Assembly (NCBI RefSeq): GCF_011758655.1
Contig: NZ_JAAMPA010000001.1
Span: forward strand, 1,178,001 to 1,242,000
Origin: Modestobacter marinus
Lineage (GTDB): Bacteria > Actinomycetota > Actinomycetes > Mycobacteriales > Geodermatophilaceae
Direction: 5' to 3'
Length of the DNA stretch: 64,000 nt
The notes below the pieces were generated by a model that ran no database searches, was not told where the DNA came from, and saw only the letters and a list, made by a program, of their open reading frames with translations. Below are positions 34,182-43,539 of the stretch, piece after piece; positions within the stretch are counted from its first letter, which is position 1, and each line of letters opens with the position of its first letter. The position numbers were made by a program, and so were the translations under genes.

Positions 34182-35482
34182 GCACCCCGATGGCGCCGAA
34201 CGGGGGCCGCCGGGTGGTCATCACCGGGATCGGCGTGGTCGCCCCCGGCTCGATGGGCCGCGAGGGCTTCTGGGAGATGATCACCGCCGGCCGGACGGCG
34301 ACCCGGCGGATCACCTTCTTCGACCCCAGCCGGTTCCGTTCCCAGGTCGCCGCCGAGGTCGACTTCGACGGGCGGGCGCAGGGCCTGACCGCGCACGAGG
34401 TCTTCCGCAACGACCGCTTCGTGCAGATGGCGATGGTCGCCGCCGACGAGGCGGTCGCCGACAGCGGGCTGGCGTTCGGCGGCGGCGTCGAGGGCCCCGA
34501 CCCCGACCGGGTGGGCGTCGTCCTGGGCAGTGCGGTCGGGGCCACCATGCGGCTGGAGGACGAGTACGTCGCGGTCAGCGACGCGGGCACCCACTGGCTG
34601 GTCGACCCCCGGTACGCCTCGCGGTTCCTGCACCACGCGCTGGTGCCCAGCTGCGGGGCCACCGAGCTGGCGGTCCGCTTCGGCGCCTCGGGGCCGGCCA
34701 CCGTGGTCTCCACCGGCTGCACGTCCGGCATCGACGCGGTCGGGTACGGCAGCCAGCTGATCGAGGACGGCGACGCCGACATCGTCATCGCCGGGGCCAG
34801 CGACGCCCCCATCTCGCCGATCTCGATGGCCTGCTTCGACACCATCCGGGCGACCACCGGCAACAACGACGACCCGGCACACGCCGCCCGGCCCTTCGAC
34901 GCCCGCCGCGACGGGTTCGTGATGGGCGAGGGGTCCGCGGTGCTGATCCTGGAGGAGCTCGAGCACGCCCGCCGCCGGGGCGCGGAGGTGTACTGCGAGG
35001 TCAGCGGCTACGCCAACCGGTGCAACGCCCACCACATGACCGGGCTGCGGCCGGACGGGGTGGAGATGGCCGAGGCGATCCGGCTGGCCCTGGGGCAGGG
35101 CCGGATCGACGCCGACGAGGTGGGCTACGTCAACGCGCACGGCTCGGGCACCAAGCAGAACGACCGGCACGAGACGGCCGCGGTGAAGCTCAGCCTCGGC
35201 CCGACCGCCCACCAGGTCTCGATGAGCTCGATCAAGTCGATGATCGGCCACTCGCTGGGCGCGATCGGCTCGATCGAGATCGCCGCCACCGCGCTGGCGG
35301 TGCAGCGCGGCGTGGTGCCGCCGACCGCCAACTACGAGGTCCCCGACCCCGAGTGCGACCTGGACTACGTGCCCAACACCGCGCGGGAGCAGAAGGTCGA
35401 CGTCGCGCTCTCGGTGGGCAGCGGGTTCGGCGGCTTCCAGTCCGCGATCGTGCTGGCCCACCCGACGAGGAGGACCCCATGA
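34178..35482 (+). CDS. Type II PKS ketosynthase alpha (KS-alpha)
   Basis: Condensing enzyme of 434 aa. It performs the decarboxylative condensations of malonyl-ACP as a heterodimer with KS-beta. The acylated Cys is C181 in [16 protein letters not shown]. The catalytic His residues are in [12 protein letters not shown] and [13 protein letters not shown]. Start GTG 34178 overlaps the cupin stop and the stop overlaps the KS-beta ATG, giving equimolar coupling. The triad is intact, unlike that of its partner and of the AT-like protein. Confidence 0.96.
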   Translation: MSTPMAPNGGRRVVITGIGVVAPGSMGREGFWEMITAGRTATRRITFFDPSRFRSQVAAEVDFDGRAQGLTAHEVFRNDRFVQMAMVAADEAVADSGLAFGGGVEGPDPDRVGVVLGSAVGATMRLEDEYVAVSDAGTHWLVDPRYASRFLHHALVPSCGATELAVRFGASGPATVVSTGCTSGIDAVGYGSQLIEDGDADIVIAGASDAPISPISMACFDTIRATTGNNDDPAHAARPFDARRDGFVMGEGSAVLILEELEHARRRGAEVYCEVSGYANRCNAHHMTGLRPDGVEMAEAIRLALGQGRIDADEVGYVNAHGSGTKQNDRHETAAVKLSLGPTAHQVSMSSIKSMIGHSLGAIGSIEIAATALAVQRGVVPPTANYEVPDPECDLDYVPNTAREQKVDVALSVGSGFGGFQSAIVLAHPTRRTP

Positions 35483-36720
35483 CGGCACTGGTCGTGACCG
35501 GGATCGGCGTGGTGGCGCCGACCGGGGTGGGCGTGGAGGCGCACTGGTCCTCCCTGGTGCGGGGCGAACCGGCCATCCGGCCGATCGTCGGCTTCGACCC
35601 GGCCCAGTACGGCGTCTCCCTCGCCGGGCAGGTGACCGACTTCGTCCCGGCCGACCACGTGGACCCCCGGCTGATGGTGCAGACCGACCGCTGGACGTGG
35701 ATGTCGCTGGCGGCGGCCACCCTGGCGGCGCAGGACGCCGGGTACTCCCCGCCGGAGGACGCCTACGCGACCTCGGTGTTCCTGGCCGCGGGCTCCGGCG
35801 GCAACGAGTTCAGCCAGCACGAGATCCAGGGGCTGTGGGCCAAGGGGCCGAAGTCGGTCGGGGCCTACCAGTCGATCGCCTGGTTCTACGCGGCCAGCAC
35901 CGGCCAGATCTCCATCCGGGACGGCTACAAGGGGCCCTCCGGCGTCGTGGTGAGCGAGGGCGCCGGCGGGCTGGACAGCATCGGCTGGGCCCGCCGCGTC
36001 GTCCGGCGCGGCACCCCGGCGGTGCTGGTCGGGGGCACCGAGGCCGGGGTGACCCCCTACGCCCTGCTCTGCCAGGCGACCAGCGGGCGGCTGTCCACGG
36101 CGACGGCGCCCGAGGACGCCTACAAGCCCTTCGACCGGCGGGCCTCCGGCCACGTCGTCGGCGAGGGCGGGGCGATCCTGCTGGTGGAGGACCCCGCCGC
36201 CGCCCGGGCCCGTGGGGTGGAGAAGGTCTGGGGCGAGGTCGTCGGTCACGGCGCCACGCACGACGCCCACCACCACGCCGACGCCGCGCCCGACGCCCGG
36301 CAGTACGCCCGGGCCATCCAGCTCTCCCTCACCGACGCCGGGATCACCCCGGACGAGGTGGACCTGGTCCTCGCCGAGGGGGCCGGGGTGCCGGAGCTGG
36401 ACGCGCTGGAGCTCGAGGCGCTGCAGCGGGTCTTCGGTGGGCGGGCCGTCCCGGTCCCGGTGACCGCGCCGTCGTCCTTCACCGGACGGCTGATGGCCGG
36501 GGGCTCGGCGCTCAACGTGGCCACCGCCCTGCTGGCCATGCGGGACGGGATCGTGCCCGGCACCGCGTACCTCGACGACCCCGTCGACGCCCCCGGCCTC
36601 GACCTGGTCCAGCACAGCCGTGCCCAGCAGGTGGGGACGGTCGTCGTCCTCGCCCGGGGGTTCGGCGGCTTCAACAGCAGCCTGGTGCTGCGCCGGCCCA
36701 CCGAGGAGAGGACGTCATGA
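35479..36720 (+). CDS. Type II PKS ketosynthase beta / chain-length factor
   Basis: Inactive ketosynthase homologue of 413 aa that pairs with KS-alpha, sets chain length and in many systems starts the chain by decarboxylating malonyl-ACP. The Cys of KS is absent as expected. The conserved Gln of the chain-length factor motif (usually SEQAGG) is Gly here: [17 protein letters not shown]161. The position corresponding to the second His region is replaced by [17 protein letters not shown] overlaps the KS-alpha stop; stop overlaps the hydroxylase ATG. Confidence 0.95.
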   Translation: MTALVVTGIGVVAPTGVGVEAHWSSLVRGEPAIRPIVGFDPAQYGVSLAGQVTDFVPADHVDPRLMVQTDRWTWMSLAAATLAAQDAGYSPPEDAYATSVFLAAGSGGNEFSQHEIQGLWAKGPKSVGAYQSIAWFYAASTGQISIRDGYKGPSGVVVSEGAGGLDSIGWARRVVRRGTPAVLVGGTEAGVTPYALLCQATSGRLSTATAPEDAYKPFDRRASGHVVGEGGAILLVEDPAAARARGVEKVWGEVVGHGATHDAHHHADAAPDARQYARAIQLSLTDAGITPDEVDLVLAEGAGVPELDALELEALQRVFGGRAVPVPVTAPSSFTGRLMAGGSALNVATALLAMRDGIVPGTAYLDDPVDAPGLDLVQHSRAQQVGTVVVLARGFGGFNSSLVLRRPTEERTS

Positions 36721-39155
36721 CGACGTTGGAGGACCCCGCCACCGCCACCCCCACCGCCGGGGAGCCGGGTGGCGCGGTCCGCACCCTGCTGCGGATGCGG
36801 GTGCGGGAGGGCTGCGAGGAGCAGTTCGAGGAGGCCTGGCGCACGGCGGCGGTCCAGATCGCCGGGGAGCCGGGCAACATCCGGCAGGAGCTGATGCGCG
36901 ACGCCGAGGACGCGCGCACCTTCCTGATCGTCGGCGAGTGGGCCGACCGGGCGGCCGCCGACGCGTTCGGCCGGTCCGCCGCCCGGGAGGCGCTGACCGC
37001 GTCGCTGCGGGAGCTGCGGGAGGACGCCGACCGCAGCACCTACGAGGTCCGGTACGGCATCGCCGGCGGCGAGCAGGCCTCGCACGTCCGGGTGGACATC
37101 AGCACCCGGGTGGCCCCGGGCGAGGAGGAGGCGTTCGAGCGGGCGTACGCCGTCGTCACCGACCGGCTGCGCGGGACGCCGGGCCTGATCCGGGAGGAGC
37201 TGCTCCGGGAACCCGGGTCGGACCTGTACCACATCTTCGCCGAGTGGGAGTCCGACGAGGACTTCCGCAACTGGGTGGACGACCCCTCGCACGCCGACCA
37301 GAGCGGGCCGCTGATCCGCTGGCTGTCGGTCTTCTTCGAGCGGAAGCTCTACGAGATCCGCTTCCGCCCGCAGGAGGCCGGGGTCCGCGGCGTCCGGGCC
37401 ACCCGTCCGGCTCCTGCCCCGGCCGCGCCGGAGACCGCCGGCCTGCCGACGCCCCGGGCCGAGCCGGCGGTCGCGCCGGCTCCCCCACCGGCGGAGGCCC
37501 CGACCCGCACCGCGTGCGAGGTGCTGGTGGTCGGCGCGGGCCCGACCGGGCTGACCGCGGCGATCGAGCTGGCCCGGCGGGGGATCGCCGTCCGGGTGGT
37601 GGACAAGCGCAGCCAGCCCGCCACCCAGGCGGACAAGGCGATCGGCGTGCACTGCCGGACGATGGAGATCTGGGAGGACCAGGGCATCGTCACCGAGGCG
37701 ATGGACGCCGGCAGCTGGCTGCACGGGCAGACGGTGTTCGTCAACGGCCAGCAGACCCACCAGGTCGACTGGTCCGGCCTGGAGGAACTGCCCTACGCCC
37801 ACCTCGGGCTGCCGCAGTACGAGACCGAGCGGATCCTCATCGCCCGGCTCACCTCCCTCGGCGTCCCGGTCGACCGGGGCGTGGAGCTCACCGGCTTCAC
37901 CCAGGACGACGACGGCGTCACCGCCGAGCTCGTCGACGCCGCGGGCACCCGGTCGAGCACCCGGGCGCAGTACCTGATCGGCGCGGACGGCTCCGGCAGC
38001 GTCGTCCGGGAGCAGCTCGGGCTCACCTTCGACGGCGGCCTGTCGATGTTCCCGCAGCTGTTCATGCTCGGGGACGTCGACGTCGACTGGGAGATGCCGC
38101 CGGGGCACCTGGTGCGCTGGGTGCGGATCGAGGAGGACGGCGACTTCACCGGGATGCTGGTCTGCGTGCCGCTCAAGGGCCACAACCGGTACCGGGTGGC
38201 GACGCTGGCGCCGCAGCGGCTGCAGAAGACGATCGGCAGCGGGGTCGTGCCGCCCGGGTTCTGGAAGGAGTACGACCCGCCGGGGCTGGCCGACATCCAG
38301 GCCGCGATCGACGACCTCGGCCCGGCCGGGACGACGGCGAGCAACCTGCGCTGGTCGTCGATCTTCCGGGTCAAGCACGGCATCGTCGACCGGTACCGCA
38401 CCGGCCGGGTGTTCGTCGCCGGGGACGCCGCCCACCTGCACCCGCCCGCCGGGGGGCAGGGGATGAACACCGGCATCCAGGACGCCTGGAACCTGTCCTG
38501 GAAGGTGGCCCTCGCCGTCCGCGGGCAGGCCTCCGCCGGCCTGCTGGACAGCTACGACGCCGAGCGCCGGCCCGCCGGCAAGGCCATCGTCGACCGCGCC
38601 GTGGCCGTCGCGTTCACCGACGAGATGGACATGGACGACGAGCGGGCCCAGTTCCTGCTCGAGATGCAGATGACGATGAACTACGCCGGCAGCCCGCTGG
38701 TCGGCGAGGCCGCCGGCGGGGTCGGGTTCACCGGCGGACCGCTGCCCGGCCACCGGGCACCGGACGTGCTGGGGCTCCGCCGGTTCGGCGTCGCGCACGA
38801 CCTGCGGCTGTTCGACCTGACCCGGGGCACCCACGCGACCCTGCTGCTGTCGGCGGGCGACGGGGTCGGGGCCGACGAGCTGCGCGGCCTGGAGGAGCTG
38901 GCCGGGACGATCCGGGACACCACCGGGGGTCAGGTGCGCGCGTACCTGATCGCCGGCCCGGACGTCGCCGTCCCGCCGCTGGTCGACCTGCCGGTGCTCC
39001 GGGATGCGCGCGGCGCCTTCGCCGCCGCCTACGGCACGGCCGGTGCTGGGACGGCGGCGTACGTGGTGCGGCCGGACGGGCACGTGGGGTTCCGGACCCG
39101 GCCGGTGAGCGAGCAGGCGCTGCGTGAGCACCTGGCGGGGGTGTTCACCGGCTGA
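36717..39155 (+). CDS. Fusion of two ABM domains and an FAD-dependent aromatic hydroxylase
   Basis: Protein of 812 aa. Domains: ABM-like/SchA-CurD-like module 1 (about 20-110), module 2 (about 120-217), Pro/Ala linker (222-264), then a group A flavin monooxygenase with GAGPTG (273-278), the mid DG motif (IGADGSGSVVRE, 421-432), the GD motif GRVFVAGDAAHLHPPAGGQGMNTGIQDAWNL (563-593) and a C-terminal thioredoxin-like domain (about 700-812). In whiE-like clusters the ABM/SchA protein and the hydroxylase are usually separate genes. It should hydroxylate the aromatic polyketide using NAD(P)H and O2. It is the last gene of the operon. Confidence 0.93.
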   Translation: MTTLEDPATATPTAGEPGGAVRTLLRMRVREGCEEQFEEAWRTAAVQIAGEPGNIRQELMRDAEDARTFLIVGEWADRAAADAFGRSAAREALTASLRELREDADRSTYEVRYGIAGGEQASHVRVDISTRVAPGEEEAFERAYAVVTDRLRGTPGLIREELLREPGSDLYHIFAEWESDEDFRNWVDDPSHADQSGPLIRWLSVFFERKLYEIRFRPQEAGVRGVRATRPAPAPAAPETAGLPTPRAEPAVAPAPPPAEAPTRTACEVLVVGAGPTGLTAAIELARRGIAVRVVDKRSQPATQADKAIGVHCRTMEIWEDQGIVTEAMDAGSWLHGQTVFVNGQQTHQVDWSGLEELPYAHLGLPQYETERILIARLTSLGVPVDRGVELTGFTQDDDGVTAELVDAAGTRSSTRAQYLIGADGSGSVVREQLGLTFDGGLSMFPQLFMLGDVDVDWEMPPGHLVRWVRIEEDGDFTGMLVCVPLKGHNRYRVATLAPQRLQKTIGSGVVPPGFWKEYDPPGLADIQAAIDDLGPAGTTASNLRWSSIFRVKHGIVDRYRTGRVFVAGDAAHLHPPAGGQGMNTGIQDAWNLSWKVALAVRGQASAGLLDSYDAERRPAGKAIVDRAVAVAFTDEMDMDDERAQFLLEMQMTMNYAGSPLVGEAAGGVGFTGGPLPGHRAPDVLGLRRFGVAHDLRLFDLTRGTHATLLLSAGDGVGADELRGLEELAGTIRDTTGGQVRAYLIAGPDVAVPPLVDLPVLRDARGAFAAAYGTAGAGTAAYVVRPDGHVGFRTRPVSEQALREHLAGVFTG

Positions 39156-39174
39156 GGTCTCGACGGGCGAGGTC

Positions 39175-39399
39175 TCATCGGTTGAGGTCGAGGCCCCGTG
39201 CGGTGAGCGCCTGACGCAGCAGGCCCACCGCGCGGGGCCCGACCCCGTGCAGCGCCGACAGCTCCGCCTCGGTCAGCGAGGTCAGCTGGTCCAGTCGCGT
39301 GATGCCCGCGCCGGCGAGCGCGCGGCGGGCCGGTGCGCCGATCGGGGGCAGGTCGTCGTCGGTCATGCCGTGGAGACCGCCGGGAGACGCAGACTTCAT
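39175..39399 (-). CDS. Small helix-hairpin-helix protein
   Basis: Protein of 74 aa. DLPPIGAPARRALAGAGITRLDQLTSLTEAELSALHGVGPRAVGLLRQAL forms two helix-hairpin-helix motifs (PPIGAPA and HGVGPRA), as in DNA-binding RNA polymerase alpha C-terminal-like or DNA repair modules. The ATG at 39399 is chosen because GGGGAAGG lies about 7 bases upstream; an internal ATG at 39366 would give a 63-aa form. It is convergent with the polyketide hydroxylase (20-base gap) and divergent from the hydantoinase genes. Role unknown. Confidence 0.78.
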   Translation of the reverse strand: MKSASPGGLHGMTDDDLPPIGAPARRALAGAGITRLDQLTSLTEAELSALHGVGPRAVGLLRQALTARGLDLNR

Positions 39400-39422
39400 C
39401 GGCGGCACCTTCCCCGCCGAGG

Positions 39423-39440
39423 TATCTCAGCACTAAGGTA
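39423..39440. promoter_or_regulatory. Imperfect palindrome in divergent promoter
   Basis: TATCTCAGCACTAAGGTA matches its reverse complement at 12 of 18 positions and lies between the divergent helix-hairpin-helix and hydantoinase A genes, 8 bases before the latter's ATG. AT content here is locally high for this genome. A MarR- or GntR-type operator is possible. Confidence 0.4.
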
Positions 39441-39447
39441 CTTCGAC

Positions 39448-41511
39448 ATGAGCTCTCGCCGGGTCCGCATCGGGATCGACACGGGCGGCACCTTCACCGA
39501 CGTCGTCGCCGTCGACGAGGAGACCGGGGAGGTCTCGACGACGAAGACACCGTCCACGCCGGGCGACCCGGCCGACGGCTTCCTCGCCGGCGTGCAGAAG
39601 GTGCTGGGCCAGCTCGGCCTGGACGGGTCGTCGGTGACCGCGGTCAGCCACGGGACGACGGTCGCCACCAACCAGCTGCTCGAGGGCAAGCTGGACCGGA
39701 TCGGTTTCGTCACGACCGAGGGCTACGGCTCGGTGCTGGAGATCGCCCGGCAGTCGGTGCCCGACGGCTACGGCAACAGCTACTTCTGGGTCAAGCCGCC
39801 GCGGATCGTGCCGGCCGACCTGGTCCGCACCGTGCGCGGCCGGCTCGACGTCAGCGGCGCCGAGGTCCGGCCCTTCGACACCGACGACGCCGTCGCGGCC
39901 GCCCGGTTCTTCCGGGACGCCGGGATCACCACGATCGGTGTCTGCTTCCTGCACGCCTACGCGAACGACGCGCACGAGCGGGCGATGCTCGACGTGCTCC
40001 ACGTGGAACATCCCGACGCCGTGGTCTCGATCAGCTCCCAGGTGCTGCGCGAGTACCGGGAGTACGAGCGTTCGGTGACCACGCTGGTCGACGCCGCGGT
40101 GAAGCCCCGGGTCGGCGCCTACGTGACCAACATCCGCCGGCGGCTCGACGAGATCGCCCCGGGCGTGCCCTTCTACGTGATGAAGAGCAACGGCGGGGTG
40201 CTCTCGGCCGCCGAGGTGGTGCACCAGCCGATCACCACGATGCTCTCCGGCCCCGCCGCCGGCGCCCTGGGTGCCGCCCTGATCGCCGGCACCGCCGGGT
40301 TCGACCGCGTGCTCACCTGCGACGGCGGCGGCACCTCCACCGACGTCACCGTGGTCATCGACGGTGAGCCGACGCTGACCACCGAGGGCTCGGTCGGCGA
40401 CTACCCGTCCAAGATCCCGATGATCGACGTCGTCACCGTCGGCGCCGGCGGCGGCTCGATCGCCTGGCTGTCGCCCGAGGGCACGCTCAAGGTGGGTCCG
40501 AAGTCGGCCGGCGCCGACCCGGGGCCGATCTGCTACGACAACGGGGGCGAGCAGCCCACCGTCACCGACGCGCACGTCGTCCTCGGCCGGATCCCCCCGC
40601 ACCTGCTGGGCGGGGAGATCCCGCTGTCGGTCGACGCGGCCCGCGCCGGGCTGGCGCGGCTCGGCGGCGAGCTGGGCCTGACCGTGGAGGCGCTGGCCAG
40701 CGGGATCCTGGAGATCTCGGCGTGGAACCAGGCCAACGCGCTGCGCCAGGTCACCGTCGCCCGCGGCCTCGACGTCCGCGACTTCACCCTCACCACCTTC
40801 GGCGGCTCGGGCTCCCTGCTGGCCTGCCGGCTGATGGACGTGCTGGGCCTGCCGCGCACCCTGGTGCCGCCGAACCCGGGCAACGTCAGCGCCTTCGGGC
40901 TGCTCACCGTCGACGTCCGCAACGACTACGTGCAGACGATGGTCGCCCGGCACGCCGACGTCTCCCCCGCCGCCCTGGCCACCGCCTTCGCCGACCTGGA
41001 GGGCCAGGCCGAGGTCGCCCTGGACGGCGAGGGCTTCCCGCGCGGTGAGCAGCGGATGCAGCGCACCGCCGACCTGCGCTACGTCGGGCAGGCGTTCGAG
41101 GTGCGGGTGCCGGTCGCCGAGGGCGAGCTCGACGACGCGGCCATCGAGGCCGTCGCCACCGCCTTCCACGCCGCGCACCGCCAGCTCTACGGCTACGACT
41201 TCGCCACCGACCCGCGCCAGGCGGTGGAGTGGGTGAACCTGCGGGTCAGCGGGATCGGGCCGATCCGCCGTCCGGAGATCGTCGAGCCGGCGCCGTCCGG
41301 CCGGGACGCCCGCCGCGGTACCCGCCCGGTGTTCTTCGACGAGTGGGTCGAGGCGCCGCTGTACTGGCGGCCCGACCTCTCCCCCGGCGACGTCGTCGCC
41401 GGCCCGGCGATCGTCGAGGAGTTCGGCTCCACCGTCCCGGTGCACCCGGGCTTCACCGCCACCGTCGACCGCTTCGGCAACCTGCTGCTCACCCGAGAGG
41501 ACGCCCGATGA
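39448..41511 (+). CDS. Hydantoinase/oxoprolinase family protein, HyuA-like subunit
   Basis: ATP-dependent amidohydrolase or carboxylase subunit of 687 aa. The ASKHA-type ATP site is seen as RIGIDTGGTFTDVVAVDE at the start and LTCDGGGTSTDVTVV in the middle, with SHGTTVATNQLLEGK, MLSGPAAGALGA and VGAGGGSIAW. The family includes N-methylhydantoinase A, 5-oxoprolinase and acetone carboxylase beta. ATG at 39448 is used; TAAGG lies upstream. It overlaps the B subunit start by four bases. Substrate cannot be told from sequence; no third, gamma-like subunit gene was found. Confidence 0.93.
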   Translation: MSSRRVRIGIDTGGTFTDVVAVDEETGEVSTTKTPSTPGDPADGFLAGVQKVLGQLGLDGSSVTAVSHGTTVATNQLLEGKLDRIGFVTTEGYGSVLEIARQSVPDGYGNSYFWVKPPRIVPADLVRTVRGRLDVSGAEVRPFDTDDAVAAARFFRDAGITTIGVCFLHAYANDAHERAMLDVLHVEHPDAVVSISSQVLREYREYERSVTTLVDAAVKPRVGAYVTNIRRRLDEIAPGVPFYVMKSNGGVLSAAEVVHQPITTMLSGPAAGALGAALIAGTAGFDRVLTCDGGGTSTDVTVVIDGEPTLTTEGSVGDYPSKIPMIDVVTVGAGGGSIAWLSPEGTLKVGPKSAGADPGPICYDNGGEQPTVTDAHVVLGRIPPHLLGGEIPLSVDAARAGLARLGGELGLTVEALASGILEISAWNQANALRQVTVARGLDVRDFTLTTFGGSGSLLACRLMDVLGLPRTLVPPNPGNVSAFGLLTVDVRNDYVQTMVARHADVSPAALATAFADLEGQAEVALDGEGFPRGEQRMQRTADLRYVGQAFEVRVPVAEGELDDAAIEAVATAFHAAHRQLYGYDFATDPRQAVEWVNLRVSGIGPIRRPEIVEPAPSGRDARRGTRPVFFDEWVEAPLYWRPDLSPGDVVAGPAIVEEFGSTVPVHPGFTATVDRFGNLLLTREDAR

Positions 41512-43391
41512 ACCAGGGCAGAAATGGCCATTTCCGCCCGGGGGACGCCGACCCGGTGCTGGTGGAGATCGTCGCCGGGACGCTGGCCGCGATCGAGAAG
41601 GAGGTGGAGACGTCGATCGGGCGGACCTCCCGCTCGCCGATGATCCGCGACGCGCACGACTTCCGGGCCGGCATCCACGACCGCCGGCTGCGCAAGCTCA
41701 CCGGCCGCTCGTACTCCGCGCTGGTGCAGCCGGTGGTGCGCGACCACCCGATCCCGACGATGAACCCGGGCGACGTCTTCTTCCACAACGACGTCTACCT
41801 CTCCGAGGGCGGGATCGGCCACCTGCCCGACCTGTGCGTCACGGTGCCGGTCTTCGCCGACGTCGAGGGGGCCCCGACGGTCGTCGCCTTCGTCCAGGCG
41901 TTCGGCCACCACGACGACATCGGCGGCGCGGTGCCCGGCTCCATGCCGTCGGCGGCCACCAGCGTGTTCGAGGAGGGCCTGATGGTCCCGCCGATCAAGC
42001 TGTGGGACCGCGGCGTGCGCAACGACGCCGCCCTGACGATCATGACCCGCAACTCGCGGATGCCCGACTCGCTCGCCGCCGACCTCGACGCCGAGTGCTC
42101 CGCGTGCCTGGCCGGGGCACGTCGCCTCGGCGAGCTGTTCGACCGCTACGGCGTCGACGCGGTCGAGGCCTGCTTCGAGTCGATCCTGAGCAGCTCCACC
42201 GAGGTCTACCGGCGGGAGATCCTGTCCCAGATCCCGGACGGCAGCTACGTGTGGGAGGACTACGCCGAGCACGACGGCGTCGACGAGCCCCAGCTGCACC
42301 GGCAGCGGATCACGCTGACCATGGACTCCACCAAGGACGTCCCGCTGGTCATCGACTTCACCGGCACCGGCCCGCAGGCCAAGGGCCCGATCAACCACTG
42401 CGGCGACTACGCCGACGGCAACTTCCTGAAGAAGTGGCTGGCGCCGATCCTGCGCAACCTGGCCGAGTCGCCGGAGCGGATGGCGCAGCTGGACGTCAAC
42501 GAGGGCGTCGTCCCGCTGATCGAGATGCGGTTCCCGGAGAAGGGCACCCTGCTCACCCCGATCTTCCCGGCGCCCACGAACGCCCGGACGTTCGTGATCC
42601 TGCGGCTGCTCGGCGTCCTCGCCGGGGTGCTGGCCAAGGCCACCGGCGGCCGGATGCCCGCCGACCAGGAGACGATCCGCTACACCGGCGTGTACGGCAC
42701 CGACGCAAACGGCGAGCCGTACCTGATGCGCGAGGTGCTGGGCGGTGGCTCCGGCGGGCGGTACTACGCCGACGGCGAGGACACCATCCACGTCGTCCCG
42801 GACTCCCGGAACCTGCCCACGGAGTTCACCGAGTCCCGGTTCCCGCTGCGGATCGAGCGGCTCGCGCTGGCGGTGGACTCCGGCGGCCCGGGCCGGTACC
42901 GCGGCGGCTGCGGCTACGAGAAGGACATCCGGGTGCTCCGCGACGCCCACTTCATGTCCATCGCCGACCGCTCGATCCTGTCCTGCTGGGGCGTGAAGGG
43001 CGGCAAGGCCGGGCGGCCGTTCTCCATCACCGTCGACCCGGGCGGCCCCGACGAGCACGAGGTCGACGCGCTGGCCGACGCCGAGCCGCTGCGCGCCGGC
43101 ACCGTCGTGCGGGTGCGGACGACGGGCGGCGGAGGCTGGGGCGACCCGCTGGACCGGCCGGTCGAGGAGGTCCTGCGGGACATCTCCTGGCACAAGGTCA
43201 GCGTCGCGGGCGCCCGGGCGGACTACGGCGTGGTGGTCCGGGACGACGGCACGGCCGACGAGCCGGCGACGGCGCAGCTGCGCGAGGAGCTCCGCGCCGC
43301 CCGCCCGGAGGTCGAGCCGTTCTTCGACCGCGGCCCCGGCTACGCCCTGCTCTCCGGCGGTGAGTCGCACAACGAGTTCGACCTGCTCTGA
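41508..43391 (+). CDS. Hydantoinase B/oxoprolinase family protein, HyuB-like subunit
   Basis: Partner of 627 aa for the preceding subunit. Typical blocks are LVEIVAGTLAAIEKEVETSIGRTSRSPMIRD, MNPGDVFFHNDVYLSEGGIGHLPDL, FGHHDDIGG, DFTGTGPQAKGPIN and GGGGWGDPLDRPVEEVLRDI. The complex acts in the cytosol on cyclic amides or ketones with ATP. ATG at 41508 overlaps the HyuA stop. The pair lies beyond the polyketide cluster on the same strand but behind its own promoter region, so a link to pigment synthesis is not supported. An inverted repeat follows at 43456. Confidence 0.93.
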   Translation: MNQGRNGHFRPGDADPVLVEIVAGTLAAIEKEVETSIGRTSRSPMIRDAHDFRAGIHDRRLRKLTGRSYSALVQPVVRDHPIPTMNPGDVFFHNDVYLSEGGIGHLPDLCVTVPVFADVEGAPTVVAFVQAFGHHDDIGGAVPGSMPSAATSVFEEGLMVPPIKLWDRGVRNDAALTIMTRNSRMPDSLAADLDAECSACLAGARRLGELFDRYGVDAVEACFESILSSSTEVYRREILSQIPDGSYVWEDYAEHDGVDEPQLHRQRITLTMDSTKDVPLVIDFTGTGPQAKGPINHCGDYADGNFLKKWLAPILRNLAESPERMAQLDVNEGVVPLIEMRFPEKGTLLTPIFPAPTNARTFVILRLLGVLAGVLAKATGGRMPADQETIRYTGVYGTDANGEPYLMREVLGGGSGGRYYADGEDTIHVVPDSRNLPTEFTESRFPLRIERLALAVDSGGPGRYRGGCGYEKDIRVLRDAHFMSIADRSILSCWGVKGGKAGRPFSITVDPGGPDEHEVDALADAEPLRAGTVVRVRTTGGGGWGDPLDRPVEEVLRDISWHKVSVAGARADYGVVVRDDGTADEPATAQLREELRAARPEVEPFFDRGPGYALLSGGESHNEFDLL

Positions 43392-43455
43392 CGGAGGACC
43401 CCGCTGCCGGCACCACACACACTCCTGACGGGGGGCGCCTGCAGCGGGGTCGGGT

Positions 43456-43496
43456 GAGTAGTGCTCTGGCCTGGCTGGTGCACCAGAGCACCACTC
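43456..43496. repeat. Inverted repeat downstream of the hydantoinase genes
   Basis: GAGTAGTGCTCTGG (43456-43469) and CCAGAGCACCACTC (43483-43496) pair with a single G-T wobble around a 13-base loop. It is less GC-rich than typical terminators here and lies 65 bases after the HyuB stop, so it may be a terminator or an operator for the small gene at 43540. Confidence 0.6.
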
Positions 43497-43539
43497 CTGC
43501 CAGGTGGCTGTCCCCGACCGGCCGGGGCAGGCTCGGAGC

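Larger units (their letters stand above)
27791..39155 (+). other. Type II polyketide biosynthetic gene cluster, spore-pigment (whiE) like
   Basis: Eleven same-strand genes, most with four-base stop-start overlaps, encode a TcmI-type cyclase, AccDA, BCCP, biotin carboxylase, ACP, aromatase/cyclase, AT-like protein, cupin, KS-alpha, KS-beta and an ABM-ABM-FAD monooxygenase fusion. Cyclase, ACP, aromatase, cupin, the KS pair, a SchA/CurD-like ABM protein and an FAD hydroxylase are the complement of whiE and related pigment clusters. The product is likely an aromatic pigment (inference). No transporter or resistance gene is included. Confidence 0.88.

Noticed and set aside
36246-39131. A 961-codon open frame on the minus strand opposite the KS-beta and hydroxylase genes.
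   Set aside because: It is antisense to well-supported genes, has no recognisable domains and has the Arg/Gly/Pro-rich composition of high-GC shadow frames.
35697-39155. A longer 1152-codon version of the ABM-hydroxylase starting within KS-beta.
   Set aside because: The upstream part is a shadow of KS-beta. The ATG at 36717, overlapping the KS-beta stop, gives a sensible N-terminus.
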